Of a stretch of 64,000 nucleotides of DNA, positions 1 to 8,329 are shown one piece after another. Source of the stretch: Serratia marcescens (GTDB lineage Bacteria > Pseudomonadota > Gammaproteobacteria > Enterobacterales > Enterobacteriaceae). The stretch lies in the NCBI RefSeq assembly GCF_006715005.1, contig NZ_VFMJ01000001.1:1240001-1304000 (forward strand). Direction: 5' to 3'. Position 1 is the first letter of the stretch, and the number at the start of each line of letters is the position of its first letter. Made by a program: the position numbers and the translations under genes. The notes beneath the pieces are model-generated. The model had not been told where the DNA came from. It did no database searches and worked only from the letters and a program-made list of their open reading frames with translations.

Positions 1-682
1 CGGCTTTCATGGCGTCATGCAACTGCAGCATCAGGTGGTCATAATGGCTGCGGCGGGTTTTGGTGATTCGCACCTGGTGCTGCAGCCAACTGCTGAAGGC
101 GGAGTAGCGAGCGAGGCGCGGCATAAAGCGTTCCGCCAGCTCAGGGAACGGTTCGCCGACGCGCCATTGGCGGTGCTCACCGTGCGGATTGATGTTGGTG
201 AAAATGCGCAGAATGCGCTCGCCGTAGTTCGGGCGCGACGGGAAGGCGTCGACGTGCAGCCGGCTATCGTCTTTGCGCCAGGAGCTGTTTGCACGCCAGG
301 CTGAAACCGGATGCAAACGCAGGCTGCCGGTTGGGTGGTGCAGCGCTTCCTGATACTCGGGCAACAGCCCGGCGATCAGCTGGCGGCACGACTGGTAATA
401 GCGCTCCAGCAGTTGCTGAACCTGCTGCCGGCGTTCCGCGACGGCGACGCCGGTCAGCTTGCCGGACAGCGGCTGATAGCTGATGTTTTTGCGCTTCGGA
501 TCGACCAACGCCGGATCCAGCAGCGGCATTTCCTGCTCAGACAGGGTGAACGCCAGCTCGGGCAGAAACAGCACCTTGCCCTGTTCTAATTCGCTGACCG
601 CGCTGGATGCTTCTTGCGCCGCCCATTGTCGCAACGGCAGCGTCAGGACGGCCTGTTCACGCATAATATCGCCAGTAGGCAT
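1..682 (-). CDS. kdoO: Kdo 3-hydroxylase (KdoO-type Fe(II)/2-oxoglutarate dioxygenase), 3' end outside window
   Basis: Reading the minus strand from the ATG at 682-680 gives an uninterrupted frame to the window edge (about 227 codons, no stop reached). The protein starts MPTGDIMREQAVLTLPLRQW and carries H-V-D at residues 143-145 inside HVDAFPSRPNYGERILRI, the first two metal ligands expected of an iron/2-oxoglutarate dioxygenase; the distal His and the 2-oxoglutarate Arg should lie beyond the edge. I recognise the HVDAFPSRP block as that of the Kdo hydroxylase family, which converts the outer Kdo of the LPS inner core to Ko. The family is about 290 residues long, so roughly 60 are missing. 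A GGAG motif sits just upstream of the ATG. An LPS acyltransferase lies 3 kb away, which fits an envelope role. The family call is recognition from memory and was not searched. Confidence 0.8.
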   Translation of the reverse strand, partial: MPTGDIMREQAVLTLPLRQWAAQEASSAVSELEQGKVLFLPELAFTLSEQEMPLLDPALVDPKRKNISYQPLSGKLTGVAVAERRQQVQQLLERYYQSCRQLIAGLLPEYQEALHHPTGSLRLHPVSAWRANSSWRKDDSRLHVDAFPSRPNYGERILRIFTNINPHGEHRQWRVGEPFPELAERFMPRLARYSAFSSWLQHQVRITKTRRSHYDHLMLQLHDAMKA

Positions 683-1137
683 GAGATCTCCTCGCAAATC
701 TATATCGCTTTATTCCCGTCTTTCAGGTTGCCGCGTGGTTGGCTGCACTGGCTTGCGCAGTGGCTGGCTGGAGCGGCGCCAGAAATTTTTGCGCCGGTCG
801 CCCAATTGCAACGTGAAATTTGCGGGTTCTATTATGGATGTATCAGCAGGGCGCAGTGCGCCGAAGCGTGCGATGGCTTCCTGATATATAGAATAGTCCT
901 GATAAGGTTATCACCGGCAACGCCAATGAAAAGTAAACGGGGGCTAAACGAAGCGGGGTGTGGGCACGAATAATCAAAAATGGCACGAATTGTTTGCTGA
1001 ATGACGTATTTTTTATCTTATTGAATTGTAATGGAAATAAATATGCTGCTTATTTATTGGCGTTATTTCATTCAAAGAGCAGGGCAAACCGGGGAAATAA
1101 TGTTTCGGAGGGGAATTATTTCATTTTGTCGGGAATA
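683..1137. other. intergenic, no gene seen
   Basis: AT content rises sharply from about 960. A 67-codon open frame at 958-1161 has no ribosome site and no recognisable product. Promoters for the leftward Kdo hydroxylase gene should lie in the left half; I see no clear operator. Confidence 0.5.
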
Positions 1138-1168
1138 AATCGGGCCGCCAAATTTTGGTGACCCGATT
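1138..1168 (-). terminator. hairpin downstream of the diguanylate cyclase gene
   Basis: An AATCGGG...CCCGATT inverted repeat with inner CCAAA/TTTGG pairing sits 5 bases past the stop of the leftward cyclase gene. On the minus strand it is followed by TTTATT, a weak U tract. Confidence 0.6.
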
Positions 1169-1173
1169 ATTGA

Positions 1174-2727
1174 TTAAGCGCCGTAAATGCAGTTTTTGCC
1201 TTTTTTCTTGGCTTGATACAGCGCGCTGTCTGCCTCATTGATAAAGCTGATCGGCGTATCGTTATACATATGCGGCACTTTGGCGCAGATGCCGATGCTG
1301 ATGGTGACGATGCCGTGCGGGTTGCCCTGATGCGGGATCTTCAGATCGCGTACCGCCTGGATGACGCGCTCGGCGAAAATCAGCGCGCCCTGCACGTCGG
1401 TATCCGGCAGGATAATCCCCATCTCTTCGCCGCCGTAGCGCGCCAGGATATCGTTGCTGCGGCACGCCAGCCCTTTCAGCGTCTGGCCGATCTGCTGCAG
1501 GCACTGGTCGCCGGCAACGTGGCCATAACTGTCGTTGTACTGCTTGAAGTAGTCGATATCGAGCATCAGCAGCGCCACGCTGCGGTAGTTGCGAGAGGCA
1601 CGCGCCAGCTCGTTCTTCAGCGCGATATCAAACTGGCGGCGGTTGGCCAGCCCGGTCAGGCCGTCCAGCAGCGCCAGCTCTTCAAGCATCTGGTTGATGC
1701 TGGTCAGCTGATCGCGGGTGCGCATCAGCTCGGCTTCGGTTTGCATGCTGTGCTTGATTTGCCGCAGCAGCACCATGCCCATCGCCAGCAGGATCATCAG
1801 CAGAGAGAGGCCGCCGGCGGCGAACAGGCCTGCGTCGGTGCGCCAGTCTGCCAGCGCGTCGCGCTTCGACAGCCCGGCGGCGATCACCAATGGAAAGCGG
1901 TTGACCCGCGAATAGCCGTAGATACGCTCCACTTTGTCGTACAGCGAGGTGATGGTGGCGTTGCCGAATTCCGAATGCGGCAATATTTCGCTGAACAGCA
2001 CGCCCTTGGCGATGTTTTTCCCGATCGAGGCCGCTGAGTAAGGGCGCCGGTAGAGGATGGTGCCGTCTGCCAGCAGCAGGTTCAACGAGGCGTCGGTATT
2101 GAGGGCGAAGCTGTCGTAAAACTGGCGGAAATAATCGACGTACAGCGTCGCCAGCACCACGCCGCCAAAGCTGCCGTCCGGGTTGTTGAAGCGCCGCGAC
2201 ACGGGGATGATCAGATCGCCGGTCGTGCGGCTGCGGATCACCTTGCCGATGTACAGGCCGCCGCCATCGCGGTTTTGATGGTATTTGAAGTAATCGCGAT
2301 CGGCGTTGTTGGCGTTCTTGATGAACTTGCCCGAGGAGGTCGCCAGCCAGCGGCCGCGCGCATCGTAGATGAACAGCCCATGCAGCTGCGGCAGATAGCC
2401 GACCTGCGTTTGCATTACCCGCTGCAGCCGCGTCAGCTGCGATGGACCCAGCCCGTCGGTCTGGAGACGTTCGGTCAGATCGAGCAGATTGCCGTCCACC
2501 TGCATGAAGGTATCGTCGGCGTGCTGCGCCAGCGAGCGGGCGAGGTTGGCGGATTCATGCTCGGCGCTGCGCAGATCGCGCTGGTGCGCGCTCCAGATTT
2601 GCCAGCTGTTAAAGAGGATCAGCGTGGCGGCAACGATGATGACAAACACGCCGGCCTGAAATAATAATGGGGAGCTTTTAACGCTGCGCGGCGGCACGGC
2701 ATCCTGTATGGGTTGCTGCTGAGTCAT
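1174..2727 (-). CDS. membrane diguanylate cyclase with extracytoplasmic Cache sensor and GGDEF domain
   Basis: Predicted to make cyclic di-GMP from two GTP. A transmembrane helix lies at about residues 22-42, a periplasmic double-Cache-type sensor at about 50-290, a second helix near 301-321, and a GGDEF domain over the last 170 residues. The signature reads GGEEM (432-436), a known active variant position for the fifth residue. RSND at 423-426, five residues ahead of it, matches the RxxD inhibitory site, so product inhibition is likely. LDGLTGLANRR marks the start of the cyclase domain. There is no EAL domain. The start at 2727 is backed by AAGGGTGAC before the ATG. The gene stands alone with its own terminator. 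The sensed ligand cannot be read from sequence; Cache domains of this type often bind small organic molecules. Confidence 0.92.
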   Translation of the reverse strand: MTQQQPIQDAVPPRSVKSSPLLFQAGVFVIIVAATLILFNSWQIWSAHQRDLRSAEHESANLARSLAQHADDTFMQVDGNLLDLTERLQTDGLGPSQLTRLQRVMQTQVGYLPQLHGLFIYDARGRWLATSSGKFIKNANNADRDYFKYHQNRDGGGLYIGKVIRSRTTGDLIIPVSRRFNNPDGSFGGVVLATLYVDYFRQFYDSFALNTDASLNLLLADGTILYRRPYSAASIGKNIAKGVLFSEILPHSEFGNATITSLYDKVERIYGYSRVNRFPLVIAAGLSKRDALADWRTDAGLFAAGGLSLLMILLAMGMVLLRQIKHSMQTEAELMRTRDQLTSINQMLEELALLDGLTGLANRRQFDIALKNELARASRNYRSVALLMLDIDYFKQYNDSYGHVAGDQCLQQIGQTLKGLACRSNDILARYGGEEMGIILPDTDVQGALIFAERVIQAVRDLKIPHQGNPHGIVTISIGICAKVPHMYNDTPISFINEADSALYQAKKKGKNCIYGA

Positions 2728-2887
2728 GTCACCCTTGTTGTTTGATTACTATTCAATTTGAGTTAAGAGCAATCCTATATTTTATGCATAAATGCGCCAG
2801 ACCTCTAGCCCTTAACGAGGCGATACGAAGAAAGGCGGGCGCAATCTGCCTCTGCGGCGGTGCGGACAAGACGGAGTGGGAGAGTCA

Positions 2888-3082
2888 ATGTCGGATTACA
2901 TCATTATCGCTTTACTGACGCTGGCGGTGTATTACCCCCTTACGCTGGGGGCGCTGGCGGTGATGATGTTCTTTGCCTGGCGTCGGCGCCGGTCGCCCTA
3001 TTGGCGGTTGGGGTTGGTGCTGCTGACGCTGCTGTTCGTGTTGTTCGCCAAGGCGGCGTATGACTGGCACCGCTATAGCTAG
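2888..3082 (+). CDS. small membrane protein, 64 aa, function unknown
   Basis: The product begins MSDYIIIALLTLAVYYPLTL and has two hydrophobic stretches (about 5-27 and 38-56) split by a basic RRRR turn, so a two-helix inner-membrane hairpin is likely. The ATG at 2888 follows GGGAGAGTCA; an ATG four codons earlier has poorer spacing. Its stop codon lies inside a perfect palindrome that probably ends transcription. I do not recognise a named family. Confidence 0.7.
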   Translation: MSDYIIIALLTLAVYYPLTLGALAVMMFFAWRRRRSPYWRLGLVLLTLLFVLFAKAAYDWHRYS

Positions 3083-3090
3083 CGGTGCCA
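3065..3090. terminator. 26-base perfect palindrome between convergent genes
   Basis: Arms of 11 bases (TGGCACCGCTA and its complement) flank a 4-base loop. The palindrome includes the stop codon of the 64-aa gene and ends 8 bases before the stop of the convergent VOC gene. There is no U tract on either strand. Confidence 0.6.
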
Positions 3091-3097
3091 TGGCGAG

Positions 3098-3517
3098 TTA
3101 TTCGACGTTGATCATCCAGTTGACGCCGAATTTGTCGGTCAGCATGCCGAAACCTTTGGCCCAAAAGGTGGCTTGGTAAGGCATCGTCACCAGACCGCCC
3201 TGCGCCAGATTATCGAACAGCTTGCGCCCCTGTTCCGCATCGCTGGGGTTAAGCGACAGTGAAAAACCTTTGTGAGAAGCGCCGCCGCTTTCATCCTGCG
3301 GACAGCCGTCGGAGGCCATCAGCACGCCGTCGCCAATCAGCAGACGTGCATGCATGATCGCCTCCGGGTTAACGTCCTGCGGGCCGCCTTGGCGGGCTTC
3401 TTCGGGCATATCTTTGAAGCGCATAACCATTTCAATTTTGGCATTCAACTGCTGCACGTAGAAGTTAATCGCTTGCTCACAGTTACCGCTGAAAAACAGA
3501 TAGGGTTGTACCAGCAT
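3098..3517 (-). CDS. VOC/glyoxalase-fold protein of the YjdN (PhnB-like) family
   Basis: 139 aa, the usual length of this single-domain family. It opens MLVQPYLFFSGNCEQAINFY and contains HARLLIGDGVLMASD, typical of the 3-demethylubiquinone methyltransferase-like VOC group that includes E. coli YjdN. The fold often binds a metal and small substrates, but the reaction of this subgroup is not established. GAGG sits 8 bases before the ATG at 3517. It appears monocistronic. Confidence 0.85.
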   Translation of the reverse strand: MLVQPYLFFSGNCEQAINFYVQQLNAKIEMVMRFKDMPEEARQGGPQDVNPEAIMHARLLIGDGVLMASDGCPQDESGGASHKGFSLSLNPSDAEQGRKLFDNLAQGGLVTMPYQATFWAKGFGMLTDKFGVNWMINVE

Positions 3518-3655
3518 GACATTGACCTCGGTTGTGGCCCGACAGGCAACGACCGGCCCTCGGGCAGGAAGAAATGGTTGCTGGCGGCAATGATTGCCGT
3601 CGGTGACTTATTAGTGTAGTTCCCTTGGCGCGGAATGCTTGTGCGAGGCGAGCGT

Positions 3656-3685
3656 GCCTTCGCCACCGGAATGACGGGCGAAGGC
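3656..3685 (-). terminator. hairpin after the lipid A acyltransferase gene
   Basis: Nine-base arms GCCTTCGCC/GGCGAAGGC surround a 12-base loop, 10 bases past the stop of the leftward gene. There is no strong U tract. Confidence 0.5.
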
Positions 3686-3694
3686 GTGAGGGTG

Positions 3695-4615
3695 TTAATA
3701 CAGCGAAGGTTCGCCGGGGGGACGGGTTTTAAACCGGCGGTGCAGCCACATGTACTGATCGGGCGCCAGCAGCACCTGTTCTTCCACCACGCGATTCATC
3801 ATGGCCGCCGCGCGCGTTTCATCATCCAACGGGAAGTCCGTCAACGGCGGCTGTACGATCAGCTCATAACCCTGCGCATGCGGCAAGCGGCGCGGCACGA
3901 AGGGCACGATCGACGGCCGCCCCATGCGCGCCAGGATAAAGGTACCGGTGGTCGTGGCGGCGTTTTCGACGGCGAAGAACGGCGCGAACACGCTGCTTTG
4001 CGGGCCGTAATCGTGATCCGGCGCGTACCACAGGATTTCGCCCTGTTTCAGGTTGCGGACCATGCCCTTGATATCTTTACGATCGATCATGAATTTATTC
4101 GAGCGCAGCCGACCGCGGGTCTGTACCCATTCCATCAGCTTGTTGTTGTGCGGGCGGTGCACGCCGATGCCGGGGTTTTGCATGCCGAAAATGCGTGCGC
4201 CCAGTTCCAGCGTCAGGAAATGCAGACCGATCAGCAGAACGCCTTTGCCGTCCTGGCGTGCCAGCCGCATGTTTTCCATGCCGCTCACCTTGAACCAGCG
4301 GGCGATGCGCCAGTCGGGCCAGAACCAGGCCATGCCAACTTCGAACAGGCCCATGCCGACGGACTCAAAATTTTTGATGATCAGCGCCTCGCGCTCGGCG
4401 GCGGGCATGGTGGGGAAGCAGAGTTCTATATTGCGGCGCGCTATTTTTACCCGGCGTTTCATCAGGCGCATGGCTATTCTGCCGAGGCCGTGTCCAAGCC
4501 GATATATGAGCGGGTAGGGCAGTAACACCAAGAGATAGAGTATTCCCAACCCTATCCACAGCAACCAATAACGAGGGCGCAAGAATTCACGCTCAAAGCG
4601 TTGGTTTGAAAGCAT
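3695..4615 (-). CDS. lpxL: Kdo2-lipid IVA acyltransferase, LpxL/LpxP family
   Basis: 306 aa, exactly the length of E. coli LpxL and LpxP. It transfers a fatty acyl chain from acyl-ACP to Kdo2-lipid IVA at the inner membrane. The catalytic H-X4-E motif is H132...E137 in [11 protein letters not shown]. One N-terminal membrane anchor spans about residues 17-36. The segments [19 protein letters not shown] and VPFVPRR read more like LpxL than the cold-induced LpxP, so I lean to LpxL. Serratia may carry more than one copy, so orthology is not settled. The start is fixed by ACAGGAAA directly before the ATG. Together with the nearby Kdo hydroxylase it places LPS modification genes in this stretch. 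Confidence 0.88.
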   Translation of the reverse strand: MLSNQRFEREFLRPRYWLLWIGLGILYLLVLLPYPLIYRLGHGLGRIAMRLMKRRVKIARRNIELCFPTMPAAEREALIIKNFESVGMGLFEVGMAWFWPDWRIARWFKVSGMENMRLARQDGKGVLLIGLHFLTLELGARIFGMQNPGIGVHRPHNNKLMEWVQTRGRLRSNKFMIDRKDIKGMVRNLKQGEILWYAPDHDYGPQSSVFAPFFAVENAATTTGTFILARMGRPSIVPFVPRRLPHAQGYELIVQPPLTDFPLDDETRAAAMMNRVVEEQVLLAPDQYMWLHRRFKTRPPGEPSLY

Positions 4616-4873
4616 TTTCCTGTTATTCCTTTTCTTTCCCGATGGGACCTTAACCCAAATTTTTATACGACGAATGATAGAACATTTTGTGCTAAATAGG
4701 GTTTTCCATTAATGCTTTTTTTACGCTTTATTTAATAACGGGCGGAATACGGGGCGAGTTAGGATTTTTACCGAGGAAAATGAGGATATTTACCGCTATT
4801 TCAACCGGCTGGCGAAATTGAAAAATAAAGACACAATTAAGCGCATCGCAAAAGTGACAACTGCTATGTAACC

Positions 4874-4963
4874 TTAGAGAAACAGTAACGCGGCGGAACC
4901 ATCCCAAACGGCGGCCAGCGCGTACAGCAGTGCGAGAATCATGACGAACGGTGCATTGAACAT
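4874..4963 (-). CDS. 29-aa hydrophobic mini-protein
   Basis: A short frame (MFNAPFVMILALLYALAAVW, then DGSAALLFL) is preceded by CCTCCGGGAGAAAACGCCC, with GGAG nine bases before the ATG. The peptide is one hydrophobic helix with no charged residue except one Asp, like known single-helix enterobacterial micro-proteins. It is not in any larger frame and lies between AT-rich stretches (4616-4873 and 4980-5240) in which I see no other gene. Inferred from ribosome site and composition only. Confidence 0.5.
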   Translation of the reverse strand: MFNAPFVMILALLYALAAVWDGSAALLFL

Positions 4964-5240
4964 GGGCGTTTTCTCCCGGAGGTTTGTTTAAAGTTTAGTC
5001 TGCCGAGATGACGATAGGATGAAATCAGATCGTTTTTTGTACGGTAAAATTCAGACGGACGGAAATGGGTAAACCGCTGATTTTTTACTATAGTCATAGT
5101 GTGAAGTTGTGCGTTTGTCGCCGTACGCCCTGCATTGAGCGGCCGCGGGCAGATTGCCCGGAGCAAGATCGCGGGGCGGGCGGTGCCGGGCGTGAAACAT
5201 GTGACGAGATTCTCAGAGGGTTGGTCTGTAAGGATTTGAC

Positions 5241-5438
5241 ATGTCATATGAAAATGACGATCTAAACGGTGTTGAGCAACCGAGCGACTACGTGAAAACC
5301 CCCGCCTGCGAAGTGCGCAGCGGTGTAAAAGCGGCGCTCGAGCAATCATGTGCCTGCATCAAGGATAATCCTTGGGCGGGGATAGGCGCCGGCGCCGTCG
5401 TGGGCCTGGTAATAGGATTTCTGTTAGGCAAAAGGTAA
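5241..5438 (+). CDS. ElaB/YqjD/DUF883-type tail-anchored membrane protein
   Basis: 65 aa. A charged N-terminal half is followed by DNPWAGIGAGAVVGLVIGFL and a short basic end (LGKR), the hallmark C-terminal membrane segment of the ElaB/YqjD family. Family members anchor in the inner membrane and YqjD associates with ribosomes in stationary phase. The N-terminal helix is shorter than in YqjD (about 100 aa), so this is a trimmed member. The next gene starts 14 bases after its stop, suggesting cotranscription. Confidence 0.75.
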   Translation: MSYENDDLNGVEQPSDYVKTPACEVRSGVKAALEQSCACIKDNPWAGIGAGAVVGLVIGFLLGKR

Positions 5439-5452
5439 TAGGGAGAGTAAAG

Positions 5453-5701
5453 ATGGGCATCATTTCCTGGATCATTTTTGGTTTAATCGCCGGTATCCTG
5501 GCCAAGTGGATTATGCCGGGCAAAGACGGCGGCGGCTTTATTGTGACCGTTATATTGGGGATCGTGGGCGCCGTGGTCGGCGGCTATATCAGCACCTTCT
5601 TCGGTATGGGCCGCGTTGACGGTTTTAACCTGGGCAGCTTTGTGGTGGCGGTAATCGGTGCCCTGGTGGTGCTTTTTGTCTACAGGAAGATCAAAGGCTA
5701 A
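5453..5701 (+). CDS. GlsB/YeaQ/YmgE family membrane protein
   Basis: 82 aa, the family length. It starts MGIISWIIFGLIAGILAKWI and has three hydrophobic Gly-rich segments with the conserved GGGFIVTVILGIVGA block. Family members are stress-induced transglycosylase-associated-like membrane proteins of unknown mechanism. The ATG at 5453 follows GGGAGAGTAAAG; an in-frame upstream ATG at 5372 overlaps the previous gene and is rejected. A GC-rich terminator follows. Confidence 0.85.
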   Translation: MGIISWIIFGLIAGILAKWIMPGKDGGGFIVTVILGIVGAVVGGYISTFFGMGRVDGFNLGSFVVAVIGALVVLFVYRKIKG

Positions 5702-5718
5702 GCAGCCGTTGCTCAACA

Positions 5719-5745
5719 GGGTCGCCGCGGCGGCCCTTTTTCGTG
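5719..5745 (+). terminator. rho-independent terminator
   Basis: GGGTCGCC/GGCGGCCC-type stem followed directly by TTTTT, 18 bases after the YeaQ-family stop codon. Confidence 0.8.
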
Positions 5746-5796
5746 AAATCAATCCGGCTGTGCGGCGCGGGCCGTACCGGCTGAAAGGGGAATATC

Positions 5797-6186
5797 ATGG
5801 GTCTGTTTGATAGCGTACTGGGTAACATTCTGGGCGGCGGCGCCAACGGTAAAGGCATCGATTACATCGCCATTATGCAGTGGGTTGAGCAACAAGGTGG
5901 CCTGCAGGCCATTTTGGACAAGTTCCGTCAGGGGCAGTTCGGCGACATCGTCGGCTCCTGGCTCGGCAATGGTGAAAACCAACCGATTACCGGCGATCAC
6001 GTACAGCAGGCTCTGGGTAGCGATGCGATCAATCAACTGGCTGAAAAGCTGGGTGTCGATCCGGCTCAGGCCTCCAGCACCATTGCACAGTTCTTGCCAA
6101 CGGTCGCGGATGCCGCTTCGCCAAATGGCGAAGTGCAGCAAGACAGCAACGAACTGGGCGACATGGTCGGCAAACTGTTCAAATAA
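5797..6186 (+). CDS. yidB: YidB/DUF937 family protein
   Basis: 129 aa, family length. It begins MGLFDSVLGNILGGG and contains the IVGSWLGNGENQPI block diagnostic of YidB-like DUF937 proteins, followed by a helix pair ending in GKLFK. It is cytosolic with no signal peptide, and its function is not established. AAGGGGAATATC precedes the ATG. It converges on the LysR gene with a 3-base gap. Confidence 0.85.
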   Translation: MGLFDSVLGNILGGGANGKGIDYIAIMQWVEQQGGLQAILDKFRQGQFGDIVGSWLGNGENQPITGDHVQQALGSDAINQLAEKLGVDPAQASSTIAQFLPTVADAASPNGEVQQDSNELGDMVGKLFK

Positions 6187-6189
6187 GGC

Positions 6190-7122
6190 TTATGCCTCCG
6201 GCGCCTGGCCGGGGGCATTCACTCCGCTAATACCCTCGATCGCCGTCAACGCCTGTTGCAGATGCGCCACCCAGGCGCGCACTTTCTCCGGAATAAATCG
6301 TAATGCAGGATAGACCGCGTGCAGCGCCATGGGCGGGTAGCGGTATTCCGGCAACACGTGAACCAATGCCCCCGTTGCCAACTGTTCACCGATCAACGGC
6401 CGCTGAGCACCGCCGATACCGAGCCCTGCCTCGATGGCCATCAGCAGCGATAGCGTATTGTTGGCGCGGAACGTGGGCCGCAGCGCCACTACCTCGGGGC
6501 CGTGCGGACCGATCAGGGTGAGCGTATCGCCGTCGTTCAAGCCGCTGTAGCGAATGTGCGCATGTTTTGCCAGCTCCGCCGGCGAGCGTGGAACGCCATG
6601 CCTGGTCAGATACGCCGGTGACGCTACCAGCAGGCGTTGCAGCTCACCCAGCCGTTTCGCCACCATGCCGGGCGCGTGCAGTTCGCCGAAGCGCAGCGCC
6701 ACGTCGATGCCTTCGCCGATCACGTCGGCGCGGCGATCGTCCAGCAGCAGCTCGAGGGTGAGATCCGGATGGCGCTGCTGGAACGCGATGGCCAGCGGCG
6801 TGACGTGCCGTTGGCCGAATCCGGTCGGTGCATGAAGGCGCAGGTTGCCCTGCAGCCGGTGGCGCTGGCCGTGCAGCGCCTCTTCCGCTTCGTCGACCGC
6901 CGCCAGAATCGGTTTGAGGCGCTGATAATAACCGCTGCCGGCCTCGGTCAGGGTGACCGCCCGGGTGCTGCGAAACAGCAGCTGCGCCCCCAGTTCCTGC
7001 TCCAGCCCGGCGATTTGCTGACTGACCGCCGGCTGCGTCAAGCGCAGGTCGCGAGCGGCGGCCGACAGGTTGCCCAGCTCCGCCACCCGCAGAAAGGTTT
7101 TCATTGCGTTCAGCTTATCCAT
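6190..7122 (-). CDS. LysR-type transcriptional regulator
   Basis: 310 aa. An N-terminal winged helix-turn-helix spans residues 3-62 (MKTFLRVAELGNLSAAARDL, then LTQPAVSQQI), with a substrate-binding-like domain from about 90 to 300. It is divergent from the reductase gene at 7233 with a 110-base gap, so control of that gene is likely. It resembles the large CrgA/YhjC-like subgroup, and no effector can be inferred. Confidence 0.9.
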   Translation of the reverse strand: MDKLNAMKTFLRVAELGNLSAAARDLRLTQPAVSQQIAGLEQELGAQLLFRSTRAVTLTEAGSGYYQRLKPILAAVDEAEEALHGQRHRLQGNLRLHAPTGFGQRHVTPLAIAFQQRHPDLTLELLLDDRRADVIGEGIDVALRFGELHAPGMVAKRLGELQRLLVASPAYLTRHGVPRSPAELAKHAHIRYSGLNDGDTLTLIGPHGPEVVALRPTFRANNTLSLLMAIEAGLGIGGAQRPLIGEQLATGALVHVLPEYRYPPMALHAVYPALRFIPEKVRAWVAHLQQALTAIEGISGVNAPGQAPEA

Positions 7123-7232
7123 GTCGATCTTGCCTATAGGTTTTTCTTATTAGTGTTAGTGGAAAACCTCATCTACCGCAAGCAATGCTAATCAATAACA
7201 CTCAGGGCATCGACAACCCGAGGAGTGACAAG

Positions 7233-8285
7233 ATGAACGCAAAGCGACAGGCATTAGTGATCGGCGCCAATGGCGTAATAGGGCGCCGATTAATTGAGGA
7301 ACTGACCGGCCAGGGCTGGCCCGTGGTGGGCGTCTCGCGCCGGGGTGGGGAACCGGCACTTGGTGTGCGCCACCTGCAGGTGGATCTGCTGGATGCGGCG
7401 GCAACGCGCGACGCGCTGCGGCCGCTGAGCGCGATTAGCCACGTTTTCTATGCCGCCTATCAGGATGCGCCGGATTGGGCGGGCCTGGTGGCGCCCAATC
7501 TGCAGATGTTGCAACACGTCGTCGAGGGACTGGAGCCGATCGCGCCGGCGCTGGAACATATCAGCCTGATGCAGGGTTACAAGGTGTACGGCGCCCATTT
7601 GGGGCCGTTTAAAACACCGGCGCGCGAAAGCGACGCCGGGCATATGCCGCCGGAGTTTAACGTGGCGCAACAGCAGTATCTGGTGCAGCGTCAGGCCGGC
7701 AAACGTTGGCTCTGGAGCGCCATTCGCCCGAGCGTGGTGGGGGGCTTCTCCCTCGGCAATCCGATGAACCTGGCGTTAAGCATCGCGGTTTACGCGTCGA
7801 TCAGTAAAGCGCTTGGGCTGCCGTTACGTTTCCCCGGTAAACCGGGCGCTTACCACCGCCTGCTGGAAATGACCGATGCCGGGCTGTTGGCGCGTGCCAC
7901 GCTCTGGGCGGCGACCGAACCGGCGGCGGCCAATCAGGCGTTTAATATCAACAATGGCGATCTGTTTCGCTGGAGCGAGATGTGGCCGAAAATCGCCGCT
8001 TACTTCGGGTTGGAATGCGCGCCGCCGCTGCCGATGCCGTTGGAGAGCATGATGGCGGATAAAGCGCCGCTGTGGCGGGAGCTGGCGCAGCGGCACTCAT
8101 TGGCCGAATCGGACTATCGTGCGGTGGCGGGCTGGCGTTTCGCCGACTTCGTCTTTTCCTGGGACTACGACATGTTCGCGGACGGCAGCAAGGCGCGGCG
8201 TTTCGGTTTCCATCAGTTTGTCGAAACCGAAGCCATGTTTTTCTCGCTGTTCGATGAGTTTCGCCGCTGCGGCATCATTCCCTGA
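7233..8285 (+). CDS. extended short-chain reductase of the PRISE (progesterone 5-beta-reductase/iridoid synthase-like) type
   Basis: 350 aa. An N-terminal Rossmann motif reads VIGANGVIGRRLIEEL (residues 8-23) and a PRISE-like active-site region reads MQGYKVYG, where Tyr and Lys replace the usual YxxxK spacing. The C-terminal part contains MWPKIAAYFG, also common in that group. Family members reduce enone C=C bonds with NADPH. The start at 7233 is backed by GAGGAG nine bases upstream, and the longer frame from 7185 lacks a ribosome site. It is likely regulated by the divergent LysR protein. The substrate is unknown. Confidence 0.8.
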   Translation: MNAKRQALVIGANGVIGRRLIEELTGQGWPVVGVSRRGGEPALGVRHLQVDLLDAAATRDALRPLSAISHVFYAAYQDAPDWAGLVAPNLQMLQHVVEGLEPIAPALEHISLMQGYKVYGAHLGPFKTPARESDAGHMPPEFNVAQQQYLVQRQAGKRWLWSAIRPSVVGGFSLGNPMNLALSIAVYASISKALGLPLRFPGKPGAYHRLLEMTDAGLLARATLWAATEPAAANQAFNINNGDLFRWSEMWPKIAAYFGLECAPPLPMPLESMMADKAPLWRELAQRHSLAESDYRAVAGWRFADFVFSWDYDMFADGSKARRFGFHQFVETEAMFFSLFDEFRRCGIIP

Positions 8286-8298
8286 GCGCGGCATCGGT

Positions 8299-8324
8299 TT
8301 CCCCGCAGCAGAGGCCGCGGGGAA
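8299..8324. terminator. convergent hairpin
   Basis: TTCCCCGC/GCGGGGAA arms around a 10-base loop lie midway between the reductase stop and the oxidoreductase stop. Confidence 0.55.
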
Positions 8325-8329
8325 TGGCT

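Noticed and set aside
958-1161. 67-codon plus-strand ORF
   Set aside because: No ribosome site, AT-rich intergenic DNA, and its end lies in the terminator hairpin of the cyclase gene.
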